Counted from the first letter of the stretch, positions 13,101 to 25,700 are shown. The stretch: 64,000 nucleotides of DNA from Rhynchonema sp. JSB1_4 (GCA_030248065.1 JASAMV010006607.1:1-64000), one strand, 5' to 3'. The notes: generated by a model from the letters alone, not told the origin. Made by a program: numbers and translations.

Positions 13101-14596
13101 TGACCGTGAGGTGCATTTGCTCTGACGATCACGGGCGCATCGCCCGTCTGTGAAAACAGGTCCGAACGCGGGTAACAAAAAACGCATTGCACAAACAAAC
13201 ACCTAATACCTTCAGATTGTGATGATGTTTCACAAGGTGTTACTCACTAACTTCATCTCCCCTTGATGATCAGGGTTATCTAATCGAAGACGAAGACCTC
13301 TGGGTGGTGATGGAGTTCCTTGATGGTGGCAGCCTGACGGATGTTGTCACCGAGACTGAATTGGACGAGGGCCAAATGGCTGCGATCGTGTGCGAAGTGT
13401 TGAGGGCACTCGAATTCCTGCATGGGTCGGTTTGGGGGCGATGTTGTTTAGTCGGTGTCAAACTTGAACACTTTTTGTGTTTGAGATTAGTTGCTGATAG
13501 ATGGGCAGCTGTGGTCTTGACCATCGTGAAAGTTTGCTGCTGTTTTTGTAGTGTGCTGGCAACAACGTTTTAGGCTAGTCGAAAACCTGTCTTTCCACAA
13601 ATGTTGGCACAACGCCATAATCAATATATGCATATGCCACGTCCCCAAGGCACACGAACAATCCTTTGTTCGATCGAACGCTGCTGTTGTTCTTTTTCCA
13701 GTCAGAACATCATCCATCGTGACATCAAGTCCGACAACGTGCTACTTGGTCGAAATGGTGAGGTGAAACTGACCGATTTCGGATTCTGCGCGCAACTTTG
13801 CTCAGGTTGGTTTTTTGTGTGGTCAGAAAAATATTTCCGCTCACTTCAAACAGTGGATTTTGAACGCATTAGTCTTCTGCGAATGAACAATCGATTTTTT
13901 GACTTCATAATGAAACGTTTTTGTTACTTTTTGCAGAACGTTCGAATCGACAAACCATGGTGGGCACTCCGTACTGGATGGCACCCGAAGTGGTGAATAG
14001 GGAGAAATACAGTTACAAGGTTAGATCTTGTAGTTTATCAGTACAGTATTCCTGTTCTTTTCACACTGAGAGAGTTTCTTCCCCTGTTAACACCCGTTGC
14101 CTGATCGGCAGCAAACCGCCTGCGTGCGTTACCACTCAGCAGTCGTGGTCACGTGATCACCACCTAAGCTGCGCGTCATTACAAAGCGCTTGACAGATCA
14201 TGCAACAAAAGTTTCCCAAATGAACGATATAAAAATAACTATTATCTGAAAACAAACTTTTAAATAAAAATTACATATTGACAGGTCGACATCTGGTCAC
14301 TGGGTATCATGATCCTTGAGATGCTTGACGGTGAGCCCCCTTACCTGAGGGAGCAACCCCTGAAGGCCATCTATATGATCGCGCAAACGGGCACCCCTGA
14401 GATCAAGAAACGAAATGATATCTCCCCGGCGCTGCTGCATTTCATCGAACTCTGTCTCACAATTAAACCGGAAGAACGACCTTCGGCCACCGACCTTCTG
14501 TCGCACGAATTTCTGAAATCCGCAAAACCGCTCAGCTCACTGGTGCCCTACATTGAGGCGGTGAAAAAATTGAAGGCCGAAAAGCAGAAACGGTAA
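7118..14596 (+). CDS. p21-activated serine/threonine kinase (group I PAK-like), 888 aa
   Basis: This is an effector kinase of Rac/Cdc42 that controls the actin cytoskeleton. Exons: 7118-7153, 7691-7897, 8260-8414, 9016-9170, 9680-9894, 10390-10761, 11153-11458, 11705-11859, 12111-12279, 12364-12443, 12743-12908, 13274-13425, 13702-13805, 13937-14019, 14285-14596; total 2667 bases, all in phase. The CRIB domain (about residues 96-121) has [12 protein letters not shown] and [11 protein letters not shown], followed by the autoinhibitory [13 protein letters not shown]. The kinase domain (about 606-875) has [32 protein letters not shown], the activation threonine in TMVGTPYW, and [15 protein letters not shown] and the KFY segment favour group I. 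The linker of nearly 400 residues is far longer than usual. It contains PPPLPPKP (an SH3-binding type motif), a glutamine run (about 11310) and an asparagine run (about 12148). The first exon (12 codons) is inferred from phase and a good donor. The polypyrimidine-CACAG six bases upstream of the ATG could be a trans-splice acceptor. Confidence 0.93.
8575..8775 (+). repeat. dispersed repeat rich in TTCAGGCCC, PAK intron copy
   Basis: The stretch repeats GGCCTGAA/TTCAGGCCC on both strands and ends in CCCCGGGACTGAACC. The same order of blocks occurs at about 50385-51595, where it is split by a 1 kb insertion. The two copies define one interspersed family of roughly 200 bases; the class is unknown. 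Confidence 0.6.
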
Positions 14597-15589
14597 TATT
14601 GGATCGGATTAGTGAGTTTATTGAGCCGTATTCACGAAATGAAACTACAGACGTATTAGTTTAGTTGATATACGCACCGACATGCAGGGCGTAGAATGCG
14701 CTCTTGCAGATATTTTTGTGAATGTGGCTATGATTCTAAATACTGCATAACCCCAAAAGTATTGACTGTTTGATTTATCATTTGCTCCGTGATTCAGTGC
14801 GGTTATGATGTGATGATTCCACAGCACTTGCATTATACATATTTGTGTTCATATCTACTACTTGGACATTGGTTATAGAAAAACGTGTTTATACCGACCC
14901 AATTTTGAGAGCTCAGAGTGCTTTTTGTGCTTACATTTCCTGAATAATGTACCACTGTGGTCATATTTTTCAACCGATTTATGTGTTCCGTTGTGAATTT
15001 GCCTCCCAAACTGTTGCGTTCTGTTGTTTGTACTTATGAAGTACAGCATTGCTGGATTATACAACACGAATTTGCAATTTGTATACTTATATATTTTTGC
15101 ATTCTGATTCAAGATTGATCAGCGCAGGCAAAGATCACCCCACAGTGTTTACGTGTTCTTACCTTGTCTGTGAAACATCATCCAGCTGGGTGTGGTCGTT
15201 GCTCTCACGACAAAATTTACGTGTGCCCTTTTTTACTGATTTCGCTTGAATAATGATTATTTTGGTGCTTGAAACCCGCACAGAAAAACGAACTCGGTTC
15301 GGGCTCATTTACACGAGACACGGTTTTCACTAGTTCACCTGTTTATGTATACCTTACGTAATGTCTTGAGCTTGAGTATTCTTATTGCCGTATTTCAACA
15401 TATTACAAAAAATCTGAAATTCCACCTCTGGGCAGTTTTAGGACCGACTTTTGCCCTTTGCGATCATTTCAAGGTTGCCCTTCTAAATTTCGAACTTACA
15501 GATATATGTATTCTTGATATTGTATGTTTCGTGTTTCCTCATTATGTGCTGTTGGAATTTGTTTTTGCATCCTTTTATCTACTTACAAC
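14597..15589. other. PAK 3' flank, no gene seen
   Basis: About 1 kb of AT-rich sequence after the PAK stop codon. It presumably contains the 3' UTR. No convincing coding exon or RNA gene was seen. Confidence 0.4.
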
Positions 15590-16070
15590 CAGGGTTGGGC
15601 AAAAAAAAACGACGGCGTTTTTTCTTAAAAAAACGACGTTGTTTAAAAAAAAAACGCCTGGGTCGTTTTTCGTTTTTTTTTAAATCCTGAATTTCCTTGA
15701 TTTTCCCTGATTTTTCAAGGAAAGCACCCTGATTTTCAAGGAAAATCAATTTTTTGTCCCATTTTTTTTCAAAAAATTTTCGACCAATTTTTACTTTGTC
15801 GAGATACGTCGATATACGGAGTTTGACTTTCAGTGATGACCCCGGCCAAAGTTGGTCCCATGATGCGGGTCTGATATGGGATCTTAACAACTCGCTAGAA
15901 AAGGGTTGAAACCAGTTTATTTTGCCTCGGAACACATAGAATTACTTCATTTAACCACGTTTTCTTCCCAACATGAGCGTTTTCCAATTTTTTTGGGGGC
16001 ATATTTTGGTCATCTGGGCGTTTTAAAAAAAACGTTTTTTTTGGCTAAAAACGTTTTTTGCCCAACCCTG
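15590..16070. mobile_element. hAT-type MITE, 481 bp, with 8-bp target duplication
   Basis: Terminal inverted repeats CAGGGTTGGGCAAAAA and its complement are flanked by a perfect 8-base duplication CTTACAAC (15582-15589 and 16071-16078), the hallmark of hAT transposition. The interior has poly-A/T-rich arms and a central segment beginning near 15800. There is no transposase, so it is non-autonomous. The same family is at 39978-40470 in the opposite orientation. Confidence 0.9.
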
Positions 16071-16078
16071 CTTACAAC

Positions 16079-17491
16079 TACGTTCACGTACTTAGCGCCC
16101 GGTGGTGAAGGGAACTTTCGACACTGCTTGAAACTTTTAGGCCAGTTTTCCATATTCTTACATGCGGTTGAGGGTTTATAATTTTATCATTGCTATGCAT
16201 TATGCACAAGTTTGCTTGTCAAGTTTTTTGATTTATAGCGCATTATGTTATAATTATCAAAATACCGTCACAATTATTTTATTGATCTATACATGTATAT
16301 TTTGTGGTTGTGAAAAGTTTTGTGTTTGTTTGATTGTTAGCGGTATTGTATTCAACACTTTTGCTTGTGTCTTGCTTGGACTGCTGGAGCTGGAGGTGTC
16401 GTGGTGTTCTGTGTTTGAAAATGTGCTACGCGTATTATACAATAAAAACATAAACTATAATTTAAAATCGGAATAGTTGGTCATGTTCACAAAAGTCATG
16501 ACCGTCCAAAATATTTGAAGACCAGCACGAATTCTACACCGGCGAGGGATGTGTGAAGTGTCGCTTTTGTTAAGTGAGATGCTCATGTCGTCTTGAAGAA
16601 AAGGGAACGATATCAAACTTTGATGATCGGATCGAATTTGCCTTGGTCACGCTCACGCGCGATTCTTGCATTTAGGATATTAAAAAATTTAATGGAGCCA
16701 ATAATACTGTTCGGCTTAAAAGTTATTCATTTTAAGTCGGGGGGACCCTCTTATATATTCATATTCAACGCAACAAGCCTAATCTTGAACATGCTTCGAA
16801 AACATGCAGCTGCCACACAACAACTCCAGACTTGAAGTCACCAGTGACAGATTTACAGGCGATAGAGCAACGTAACAAAGAATCATGTGTACATAAGAGT
16901 TTGTCCAGGACTTTACTAAATACATTCACAGGTAAATGCTCAGTCTGCTGTTTTCGTCACTTCAGCTGAGGGCAAAAATTCTGTTGTCCGATCAAACGCA
17001 CAAATTTTCAGCCAACGCAAAATTGTCCGGCAGCGAATCACTTGGTCGAAGCCAGGCAAAGTTGGCCAGAGCTGCGGCGCCCACGTTTGGACCGCTGTTG
17101 TACACTTGCCAGATTATCTGAAGGTAATGAACCTGAATCATCAAGGAATGACATCAAGTAATTGTAAAATGGTTTTATGGTTTACATTGACAATAATGTG
17201 TTATTATCTGTTGACGTGCAAAAAATACCCATATGATAACCCACACATTGTACGCTCTTTCTGACCTCCATCCTGTGGAGTGGAAAGCCTTTTTATTGTG
17301 GTGAGTGACCCATCCGAATGGTAAGCTTTTGAACGATATTATGGTCCATAACCTGCTTGGGTCTACATATGTAGTTTCCCACTGACCATGTGAATATTCG
17401 TCATGGTAACCGAAAATGTCACACAAACAAGGCGGGCAGAGCAGACTCCACAAAAGCTATAAAGGTTGAAGATAAAAACCAACATAATGTA
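16079..17491. other. intergenic / 3' flank of the minus-strand MAM gene
   Basis: No exon could be assigned with confidence. An AATAAA-like signal is near 16440. A copy of the CTTGATGATCGGATC repeat lies at 16615-16665. An open minus-strand frame at about 16990-17121 was noted but could not be linked to a gene. Confidence 0.35.
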
Positions 17492-17803
17492 CAGTACCAG
17501 CTGCAACTCTGGGTGAATTCTGCCTTTGCGCGTGCAGCAAGCGTGCGTACGCATGCACGCCTTTGACGCCTGCACACACAAAAGTATAGGAGGCCGAATG
17601 CACCATGTGCACCGCGTGCACAGTGCTAGAAAGGTCAAAAGCGTGCACGCGGTGCACGCGTATGCACGCGTGCGTATGCGTGCACTGCGCGTGCACCGCT
17701 GGGTGGTTATACATTGTGCACGCAGGCGTCAAAGGAGTGCATGCGTACGCACGCGTGCTGCACGCGTACGGGCAGAATTCACCCAAAGTTGCAGCTGGTA
17801 CTG
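17492..17803. mobile_element. Tc1/mariner-type foldback MITE, TA target
   Basis: The ends CAGTACCAGCTGCAAC and their reverse complement are bounded by TA on both sides (17490-17491, 17804-17805). Long imperfect arms rich in GTGCAYGCG make most of the 312-base unit a foldback. A related copy is at 37721-38056. There is no transposase. Confidence 0.8.
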
Positions 17804-17999
17804 TACCATCTTCGTTCCAATTGGTATGGGCACATAATGCGTAGCCCAACGTCGATCGGACTGTGTGGCGTGACGATTAGTGGAATACGGACAATTGGAC
17901 AACGAGTTTAGACAGATCTGGAGGAAAAAATTCGGTATGTGAAATAATAATAATGTATTAATTAGTCTAAAAAGAAAGTCGAAATTTTTGGCTCCGGAT

Positions 18000-18160
18000 T
18001 AAATATCAAGTTCTCACTTTTGACCAGTGTAAAACCTGTTTCATGACACATGGTTTGAGGAACAACTTCTACGCTGGTCGAAATCAGGTAGAACAGTCCA
18101 GCAACTATCCATGCTGTGACCAAGGCAGATCCGGTTTGGGTCCGATCATCAAGTTTGTGA
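18000..18160 (-). repeat. dispersed repeat with CTTGATGATCGGACC and TTTTGACCAG blocks
   Basis: The blocks are AAACTTGATGATCGGACC, then GCCTTGGTCAC, then CTGGTCAAAA. Similar groups occur at about 1975-2080, 2455-2505, 7300-7322, 9296-9480, 12495-12545, 16612-16660, 22566-22590 and 29500-29540, in both orientations and in introns of several genes. The GATCGGATCGG and GGTCACGTGAC parts are palindromic. Class unknown; the members are short and diverged. Confidence 0.65.
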
Positions 18161-18228
18161 AAAATCTTCGCACATTCCAAACCCGGTCACGTCACCAACA
18201 AACAGCACAGACACTATGCAAGCCTCAC

Positions 18229-20345
18229 CCTCACACTCATATTGTACACAGCCTCATAGACATCGAATCGCAGTAGTGCACCTGTAACCACCGTTATGGG
18301 ACCGGCCTCAATGCTGGATTGTTCCAATGGACGCAGGTAAGTGGCCAGGAAATCAGCGTGCTCCTTATCAGCTGGCAACAGGGAAGGGTGATGTTTTTCC
18401 ATTAGTTAGCAAGGAGATTTTTGTGGTGATGAGTGAACTGAATAAACTTTTTAAATTCAAATTCACTTACGTCGAACTCCGGTGAGCGCGTTCTGAAAAA
18501 CGTCACATGATAAGGAAATTCGACCACAGTATCGACCGTTATTCATATATCGCGGCTTATACTGCTGTGGTCAAATCAAGTCGTCAAATCTTGTCGTCGA
18601 ATCACGTGTATTACTTTTCCGCTCAGGTGGGGCTGCTTGATTTGACAACATAATTTGAAGACTTAACTTAACGATGACAGCACTGTTACCCCCATTTATC
18701 AGGCAATCACTTACGCGATATTGTCTCGTGCCAATGTGCAGGATTGGTAAAAAGTGGTGTCCTTCTCTTGGAAAAAAAATCAGCCAAAGTTGTGGTCAGC
18801 CAAATTCGTTTGGGCTAAATCTTCGGCACTTTTTCATTCCTTTTTTTGATTTACTGTCAAATTTATTGACGTGATTTTTATGGACACCACTTTTTCATCA
18901 CCCTGTGTGTGTTCAGACGTGTTCGAATGGCTGGTAGGCTGGATCGTTCAGTGAACGGTCTTGCAGCAAGCATGGTGACTCTGTAATTGGTTAGGGTGGC
19001 TATCCCGCTTTATTCTGGTTTGCGATAGTCACGTGATTTTTGCTCTCACGAAACATCACCACCATTCAACATGTAGAGTTTCGATCGAAACAACATCGCA
19101 TTGGTCATCCTTTAGCTCCAAAGTTTATGGACAAATCTCACCAAGCAGAAGATCTCACCGGAACAAGCGAGCACAAAACACGGGTTCTCAGCCAGTGGAA
19201 CCACAGGCTGCGGTGCAGTTGTTGGTGTAACAGTAGATTTTGTTGTTTTTGTTGTTGCTGGCGCACATGTTTGGTAGGAAACGGCAATATTATCGATCAA
19301 CGCGAATGCACCAGTGCGATCAACGAAATTTGATGCAATGATCATCAACTGTGCGATTGAGAAATCGATAATAGCGATTTTTTGTTTTCAATCAAGTTGA
19401 CCAGAAAAGGCTGCAGCACTATGAGGTGCGCAGTATGTCTTTTGGTTGCCTGTTGCGTTGGCAGAGACGGGCGGTGCACCAGGGCATCGTCAGTGTGAAT
19501 ACATCAATTGCTGGTGTGAATGGCGGGCCACGCCCTGTCATAATATCAGCACATCACCTGGAAATCTGTGTTCCTCGGCAATATCACGGGCATTTGGTGT
19601 TGTTGCGTTTCGATGCAGCTAATTGGCTGACCCGGAGTTCTTTGCTGACACACGCTCAAACGGACATTGGAAGTGCGCCACACACTATGAAAAAAATGGA
19701 CGTTTTGAATCAAATAATGACGGAAATTTGGTTTGTATCTTTAATGCAATCTTTCATACCTGAACGACACCAGTACGACATCTTCAGTGCACGGAATGCG
19801 GCACGAGATAAATCGGGCCTCTTCAGTGCTGTCCCTTGATTGACTGCCAACCAGCAAATAACCGCCGGGATCTGACCAACACCAACTCAGTTGACCAAAC
19901 GTAAATCAAGGGTGGGTTTGGTTGCTGGCTTCTCCATGATCTGCTCGCAGACCGCTGGTATCTCAGGTCATCGTCAGTGCGAATATGTCTACCTGTCAGC
20001 CATGAGACTGCATTCACACGTTTCTGGGGTTTCCACAAAATATACATAATCGAAATTTACATTCGATTTCGTACTCGCAAAATCGGCATTGTCATGCTTT
20101 AAACCGGCCGAAACCGCCCGGTTATTGCTCGCCGTCACATAAAGAAGCTTGACGGTATACCAACAGCTCACCAGGCAAATTGTTGGGCTCGAAATATCGC
20201 CTGAACTTTCTGCCGTTCGGTTGTGCCCGACTAATCCTCCACTCCAGCGCATCGTGTGGTGGTTGTTCATTGGCCCAACAACATGATCGACTGAAGTCAC
20301 AATGCAGATCAGACGAGATGTTGGCTTGTTGATGTTGATTGTAGT
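18229..20345 (-). CDS. MAM-domain protein, partial; C-terminal part resembles a Cys-loop channel ligand-binding domain
   Basis: Exons on the minus strand: 20345-20172, 19871-19760, 19684-19558, 19348-19159 and 18371 to about 18229; the junctions between them all keep phase. The first four build one MAM domain: LHCDFSRSCCWAN, ALEWRI, DPGGYLLVGSQS, ARFISCRIPC, VRLSVCQQ, FALIDNIAVSYQTC. A Thr/Pro linker follows (TTKTTKSTVTPTTAPQP). Then comes the last exon: HADFLATYLRPLEQ...GPITVVTGALLRFDVYEAVYNMSV. Its order of Y..RP, ..PITV.., L.F.V.. is like the start of a pentameric ligand-gated channel extracellular domain, but no Cys-loop or membrane exons were found downstream. MAM domains are extracellular adhesion modules. 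The 5' end (signal peptide) and 3' end are not identified; the donor at 18229 is a guess. Confidence 0.7.
18520..18665. repeat. dispersed repeat with GTCAAATCAAG / TGATTTGAC
   Basis: The segment carries CTGTGGTCAAATCAAG, GTCGTCGAATCACGTG and CTTGATTTGAC. A rearranged copy in the opposite orientation lies in a GPCR intron at about 45120-45255 (CGTCAAATCAAG, TTCGACGACGTGATTTGAC, CACAGTAGTATAAGCC). The shared blocks in matching order support one interspersed family. Confidence 0.55.
18739..18905. mobile_element. MITE with ends CAGG.TGGTAAAAAGTGG / CCACTTTTTCATCACCCTG
   Basis: Inverted terminal repeats AAAAAGTGGTGTCC and GGACACCACTTTTT sit just inside outer ends that read as a diverged CAGGGTGATGAAAAAG, typical of Tc1/mariner-like elements. 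The unit is about 167 bases and non-coding. The flanking dinucleotide is TG on both sides rather than TA, so the exact edges are uncertain. Confidence 0.6.
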
Positions 20346-22720
20346 CTGAAATCGCGCCAGGCATATTGGTGTGCAAGACCATTCGGTCAGTATTAAGTGT
20401 GTGGTGGTCGGATCGGAATTAAAAACTCGGTCATGTGACTTTTTGGGAATTAACGGATTTGCTGATGCCGGCGCATTTGTGCGCAATCTCCAATTGGGAA
20501 TCCACACACAAAAGGGCCGTGCCAACTTGGGGGCGAGCGCCATGACAAGCGGAATTGCCCGTTTTCAGTCAGATCCGATCATTTACGATTTAGCGCATTT
20601 TCATGCATATGTGAAAAAGTATTTCGCTTTCTATTTCGAAAGGACAATCGCTGCTAATATTCTTGCGAGTCCAATTTCGCTCAAATCGAAACATCACAAA
20701 AATAAATCGCTCTACCAGATGCACACCTTCGTTTTGATATTCAGCAGTCTGATCAACTGAGTACCCGAGTTTCCCTGAAAAAATACTCACCAGTTTTTTC
20801 TTGAAAAATTCATAGCGATTTGGTTTTTTGAATCGATAAAAAAACTTGAACAAGACGAAACAACAAAATAAAAGTGTTTGAAGCAAACTTTGCGACGGAT
20901 CACGACCACGTTGACCCGTTCGAAAGCACGCTTGCACTGAAGAATTTTTAAAAAAAATATTATGTTCATGATTTTATTTTCTCAAATTATGAACAAATCT
21001 CAAGCTTTATGTTTTATTTTCTTACACGCTCACCTGATTTGCAGCATATTGAGACAATAATAACCAATGCTACTAAATGCATTCCTGTGCTTGAATAATA
21101 AGCTCGAAGTTATTTAGTATACACGCTAAAACTGATGGTGGCTGCGGCGAATGAAGAAGTTATAACTAAAAGCAACCCCATAAACCGGTTGATAATTACC
21201 TAAATGTCTTTGGCGCGTTGTGAGTTGCTTGTTTTCAGTCAGGTTAAGTTGGTAACCTGACAAGTGAAACGTTGAACAAACAGCTGTTTCGCCTTCGTAA
21301 TGATTATGGCACACAAATATAATTAGTCTTTCACTTATTGCCTGTTGCATAAGGCTGCAGAATTTTGCTGCCATTTGCCAATTCGTTTTATCATTTTATC
21401 AGCAAAGCACAGAAGTGGTGTGATTTATTATACAGCAGGTATAGAGCACAGAAATAAAGATCATTTTGACAGCAACAATCAACACAATAAAATGTCAACA
21501 GAATTTGTGCGTTCTTTGCAGGCGGTTATTTCAAGTCTAGCACACTCGTAATAAACATTGCAATGAACCACAAGCATTTAAAAAGACTTCGAAACAAAGA
21601 TAAAGCGAGCAAAACAAATTTCAGAAAGAAAGAGAACAACAGGATTGCACTTCGATAAAAATGCCAAATTTTCAAAAGAATTCCGATTTCATTTTTTAAA
21701 ATTACACCAGAGATTGCGTATTTCCTCCCGAGGTCAAATATTTTCCCCAATTTTTTGTCTATATTTTCGGCAGTTCACATGATACATGTTATGATTGTAC
21801 TTCTACTTCCAAGCTTAGCCTTAGCCTGCTCTAGAATGAGCCTGTGATCTGTACACGCAGAAATAATGGGCAACAACTTTTTCAAAAAATAATAAAAAGC
21901 AGTTTTTACATATATAGAGCAAATGAAAAAAAATAATAATATGATAATAACAAACTCATATCACGTGCCTACTGTAGTGACAATCGAAGAACGAAAACCA
22001 AAAACATCAAAACCAATTAAGGCCGCTCTCTGACAAAAGCAAGAAGCAAAAAGTGTGCTGTGAACTTTTTGCTTTTGTCAGAGAGCGCCTAGAAAATAGT
22101 GCATCTGGAAAGATTAAAAAAATGCAGGAGAAGAAATACCAATTCTTCGGTGACCGGACTTGTTTTTGTAGTGACATGTTTTTTGAAATCAAGAAAAACA
22201 AACAAAAAACCATGCGTAAATTGCGTTCAAAAGGGGAAAGCTGCTCTGATGTTTCACTAAACGGAAAACTCATCAAAATTGCAACATGAAGACGTACAGT
22301 GTCAGGTAAGAAACGTAGCAGTGAAAATCGACTAAAATATTAATAATTACAGCTGTAAGATACACAAATTGCAAACAAACAGAGGTTTTATTCCATAAAT
22401 GACTTGTTTTGCGTTCAGATCCGGGGTACTGTACTTGCAGATCGTGGAGCCTGAAAAAAAGAGACATCTGGCGTTTCATAATTTTATCTGTTCCTTATCA
22501 ACACGGATAGATAAACAACAGCTTGGCGATTGTTACGTGAAAAAGAGATGATTTTCGAGACCCGAACTGAACCGATCACCAAGTTTGAGGATACGGCGTG
22601 GCAACGTTGGTGATTGGGTTGGATTGGATAAACCCAATCCCCTTTTTCATAGATCACCATGTTCGTCGACAAATATAGCAGACTGTATTCCATTATACGT
22701 ACCTACCCATTTGCGCACAT
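20346..22720. other. upstream of the MAM gene / downstream of caveolin, no exon assigned
   Basis: The 5' exons of the MAM gene should lie here, but none was recognised. The sequence is AT-rich and contains one hairpin MITE (22020-22090) and a CTTGATGATCGG-type repeat near 22570. Confidence 0.35.
22020..22090. repeat. hairpin MITE, second copy of the 'GGCCGCTCTCTGAC' family
   Basis: It starts AGGCCGCTCTCTGACAAAAG and ends with the reverse complement, with CAAAAAG/CTTTTTG arms. It is slightly shorter than the copy at 6791-6876 and has one base missing in the right end. Confidence 0.75.
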
Positions 22721-25700
22721 CTACGCCATCTCCACGGTGTGATCGGTGTTGATTCCGTAACGACGCATGTTGATCGATCCGAGACACAGACCGCACGACC
22801 GGAAGATCGGATCGAACAGCGAGCGAATCAGGAAATTCCACGCCTGTGAATGGAATGAAACATTTCAATTGTTTTTCTGTGAAACATCGGTTGACGTTGT
22901 GCAGTGTTAACAATGTCATGTGCTTGCTGCTTGTGAGACTGCGACGAAGCACAAAAATTGTCTCGCGCACAAATGCCGGGATGATACACTGGAGCATTGA
23001 GCTCGAATTTGACCTTATTCACAGCGTTCAGATGAACATGAGCTTGCATGTAGTCAGTAATGTTTCACACGAACATCAAAAACAGGTCGTGTGTGCTCTA
23101 TGTGACCAACAGGTGCATTCGTATTGACGATGACCTGGTGCACCGTGTCCGTGTGGTGTTAAAACAGAACGAACAGCAAAAACGGAATGGAAAACCACGC
23201 TGTACATTTCGTGTTATACAGAAAACTTCGTCGGTGACGAATTTTTGTCTAAGCACACACATTCTAGTCCACGCAAGCCCATTCACCTTAGCGATCCAAA
23301 TAGCGGGCACGGTGAGGGCACGACCGAAGGGCACGCACGCCCAGATGTTGAACACAGCCAACAGCGCGAACACGAGGCCCCAGATGATCGCACACGGGAT
23401 GGCCAGCAGCAGGGCAAACACTGCAATACGGTAGATGGGTTACGGTAGCTGGGTTACGATAAGAGGAGATGGCAAGGTACGACCTAGCACCAATCTGTGA
23501 AACATCACCAAGCTTTCCCGCGGTCAGCTCACCGCGACACATATGCGCACTGGCAGTAATTTTGGTAATTCGCGTGGCAAAAATAGCAGGGATAAAATAT
23601 GTGCGGACCAGGAGGACCTGAGTACCTTTTGCCTTCGAATGATCGGACCAATACTATGCTCTGCTGAACGTACAATGCAAGATGACCAATTTAGGCGCTC
23701 GCAAACAAGGTCTTAGCCACTTTACGATTTTCGGAAGCCAGTTTTATACATAACCACATTGTGAGGAGTATCTTTCCAGAAACAACCCAATGAAACATCA
23801 CCCACATTTGTAGAAGAAGCAGCGTGTGCACGAGAACAGACGATAGGTGAGTCTCCATGAACAGTCCCACGAATGGTTGGTGTCCGGCTCAGCCAGGATA
23901 TCCTCGAAGTTCAGCTGTAAAAAAAGATAAAGATATTTTTAAGTAAATTTCCAATCTTTTTTTGAAAAAAATTAATACATGTTTTACTGTCTTTATAGCT
24001 ATGTATAGGCATGCCAACACGTATAGTTGCTCAAATATTTGTTTGTACTATTATCCACCTGAAACTGCCACCTTTCCTTTTTTGTTGCGACCCCCTTTCA
24101 CGGTGCGGGGTCGCACCGCACCGCGGACCACAATAGTTTTTCAGCGCGGCACAACACAAACAAATGAAAGCACAATGCGCCTGCTGAAGCGGCACCGCCG
24201 TGCTTTTGCTTTGATCATATTCACGGGCCAGAAATCAAATATGACATGCATGACTTGATTTGATTTGGGACTTCTTTGATATCCTGTACCCTTTTGGTGT
24301 GTATTCTGATTCTTCGGATGCAATCAGCGTTTAATGCAGGGATTCGTTTGGTCCCTCTGGTCAGTTTGGCAGGAATGGCATATTATCAATGCGCGTATTG
24401 CACTTAGATGTATGTACATTATCGACGTGCACCAGGACCGTTACAATCATCCGATCGCGCGGTAAAGAGGATCAGTAAACAAAATCAGTACGTGTTCAAA
24501 CCAGAAGGTATACTGTACACCGTATAGATGCGACCGGACATTGTGACACTTCAAATCTGTTGACTTTTGCACCTAATACGGTCCTTTGACAAATATGGGT
24601 CACAGAGAGCGTGACGAAAGTGTTCTTATTACGAAAGAGAAATATTGTGATTAGATTGAGTCACAAAGCATTATCGTGAAGCTTTGTGACATAACAAATC
24701 TGTGTGCACTATGCGCTCTACATGTCGGTGCGTAAAATGGTCTTTGAAAGCGCAAAAGATTTTGAAAACACAGTTGGCAGCCAGGCCAAACATTTTTTAA
24801 GATTTTAACATCGCTAGTGTAGTAAAGACTCAACGCCTGTGAAACATCAGCCAGCTTACCTTGATGTGCTCGTTGAGATTGTGCTCATCACGATCCAACA
24901 TGTTCAGGCCAAACAAACATTCGTCCTTCTTCTCCGGCTCGTCTGTTTCCTCTTTCGGCTCCTTCGGTTTCTTCTCGAACCTTAAAAATACTATTTTTAT
25001 GGTTTTCTACTCACTTTTCTGTGGTCTTGCACACATTAGGTGCTTGTTTTGACTGCAACATCAAGGTTTGGCGATCAGAATGGAAGAGCTTCAAACATAC
25101 AGTGGCGGCCATAAGTTTTTAGACTCTTGCAGTGGATTTTGAAACTCGTGATTTCTGCTCTCTGCAGCTGTGTGTGAGCTCGGCTGCTGCGTCCGTTGTC
25201 TTGCGGCAGGTGTCCACTATGACCATGGCACATGCCGATCTCAGATCTCCACATCAAAAACAAAATGTGGCAGAAGTTCGGTGCTGGGTCCCATTCAGGC
25301 CCGGCCAAAAGTTTTTAGACTTTTTCAGATGACCGTCTCTTTGGTTGTTTTTGGTGGCTTTTTGAGTTAAATACGACCCCTACGAGTAAGTTGAGGTGCC
25401 CTGATCGTTTGGGGAAGGTTTCGCCACTCTTGGTTCCGCAACGGTGGAGGAGTGGCTGATTGGCGGAGGAGGAGCGGCCAAAGTGCCGAGAACCTCAGAG
25501 CTAAACCACTAATCGGTTGTAGAGTGTTATGTCGGTTCAGATTGAGGTTTGTTTTTAATCTAAACAACGTGACAAACCACTAATGACCATTATTTGCAAG
25601 ATTCAGCAATATAGTCACCAGCCACGGTGCCCTCGGTTTTTCCCCGACATTGCCGGATTCACCGGTGGGTTGTAGATTTGGTTATAGTTGAGTGGAGGTG

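Noticed and set aside
16990..17121. Minus-strand open frame with IIWQVYNSGPNVGAAALANF, possibly an exon of the MAM gene
   Set aside because: No matching donor or phase-compatible link to 18229 was found, and all three minus frames are partly open here, so it may be chance.
17526..17849. Overlapping open frames rich in Cys/His/Arg on both strands
   Set aside because: They are translations of the GTGCAYGCG arms of a foldback MITE, not proteins.
18476..18497. A 22-base micro-exon between the MAM exon and the next one
   Set aside because: It has splice-like edges, but including it breaks the frame, whereas 19159 joins 18371 in phase directly.
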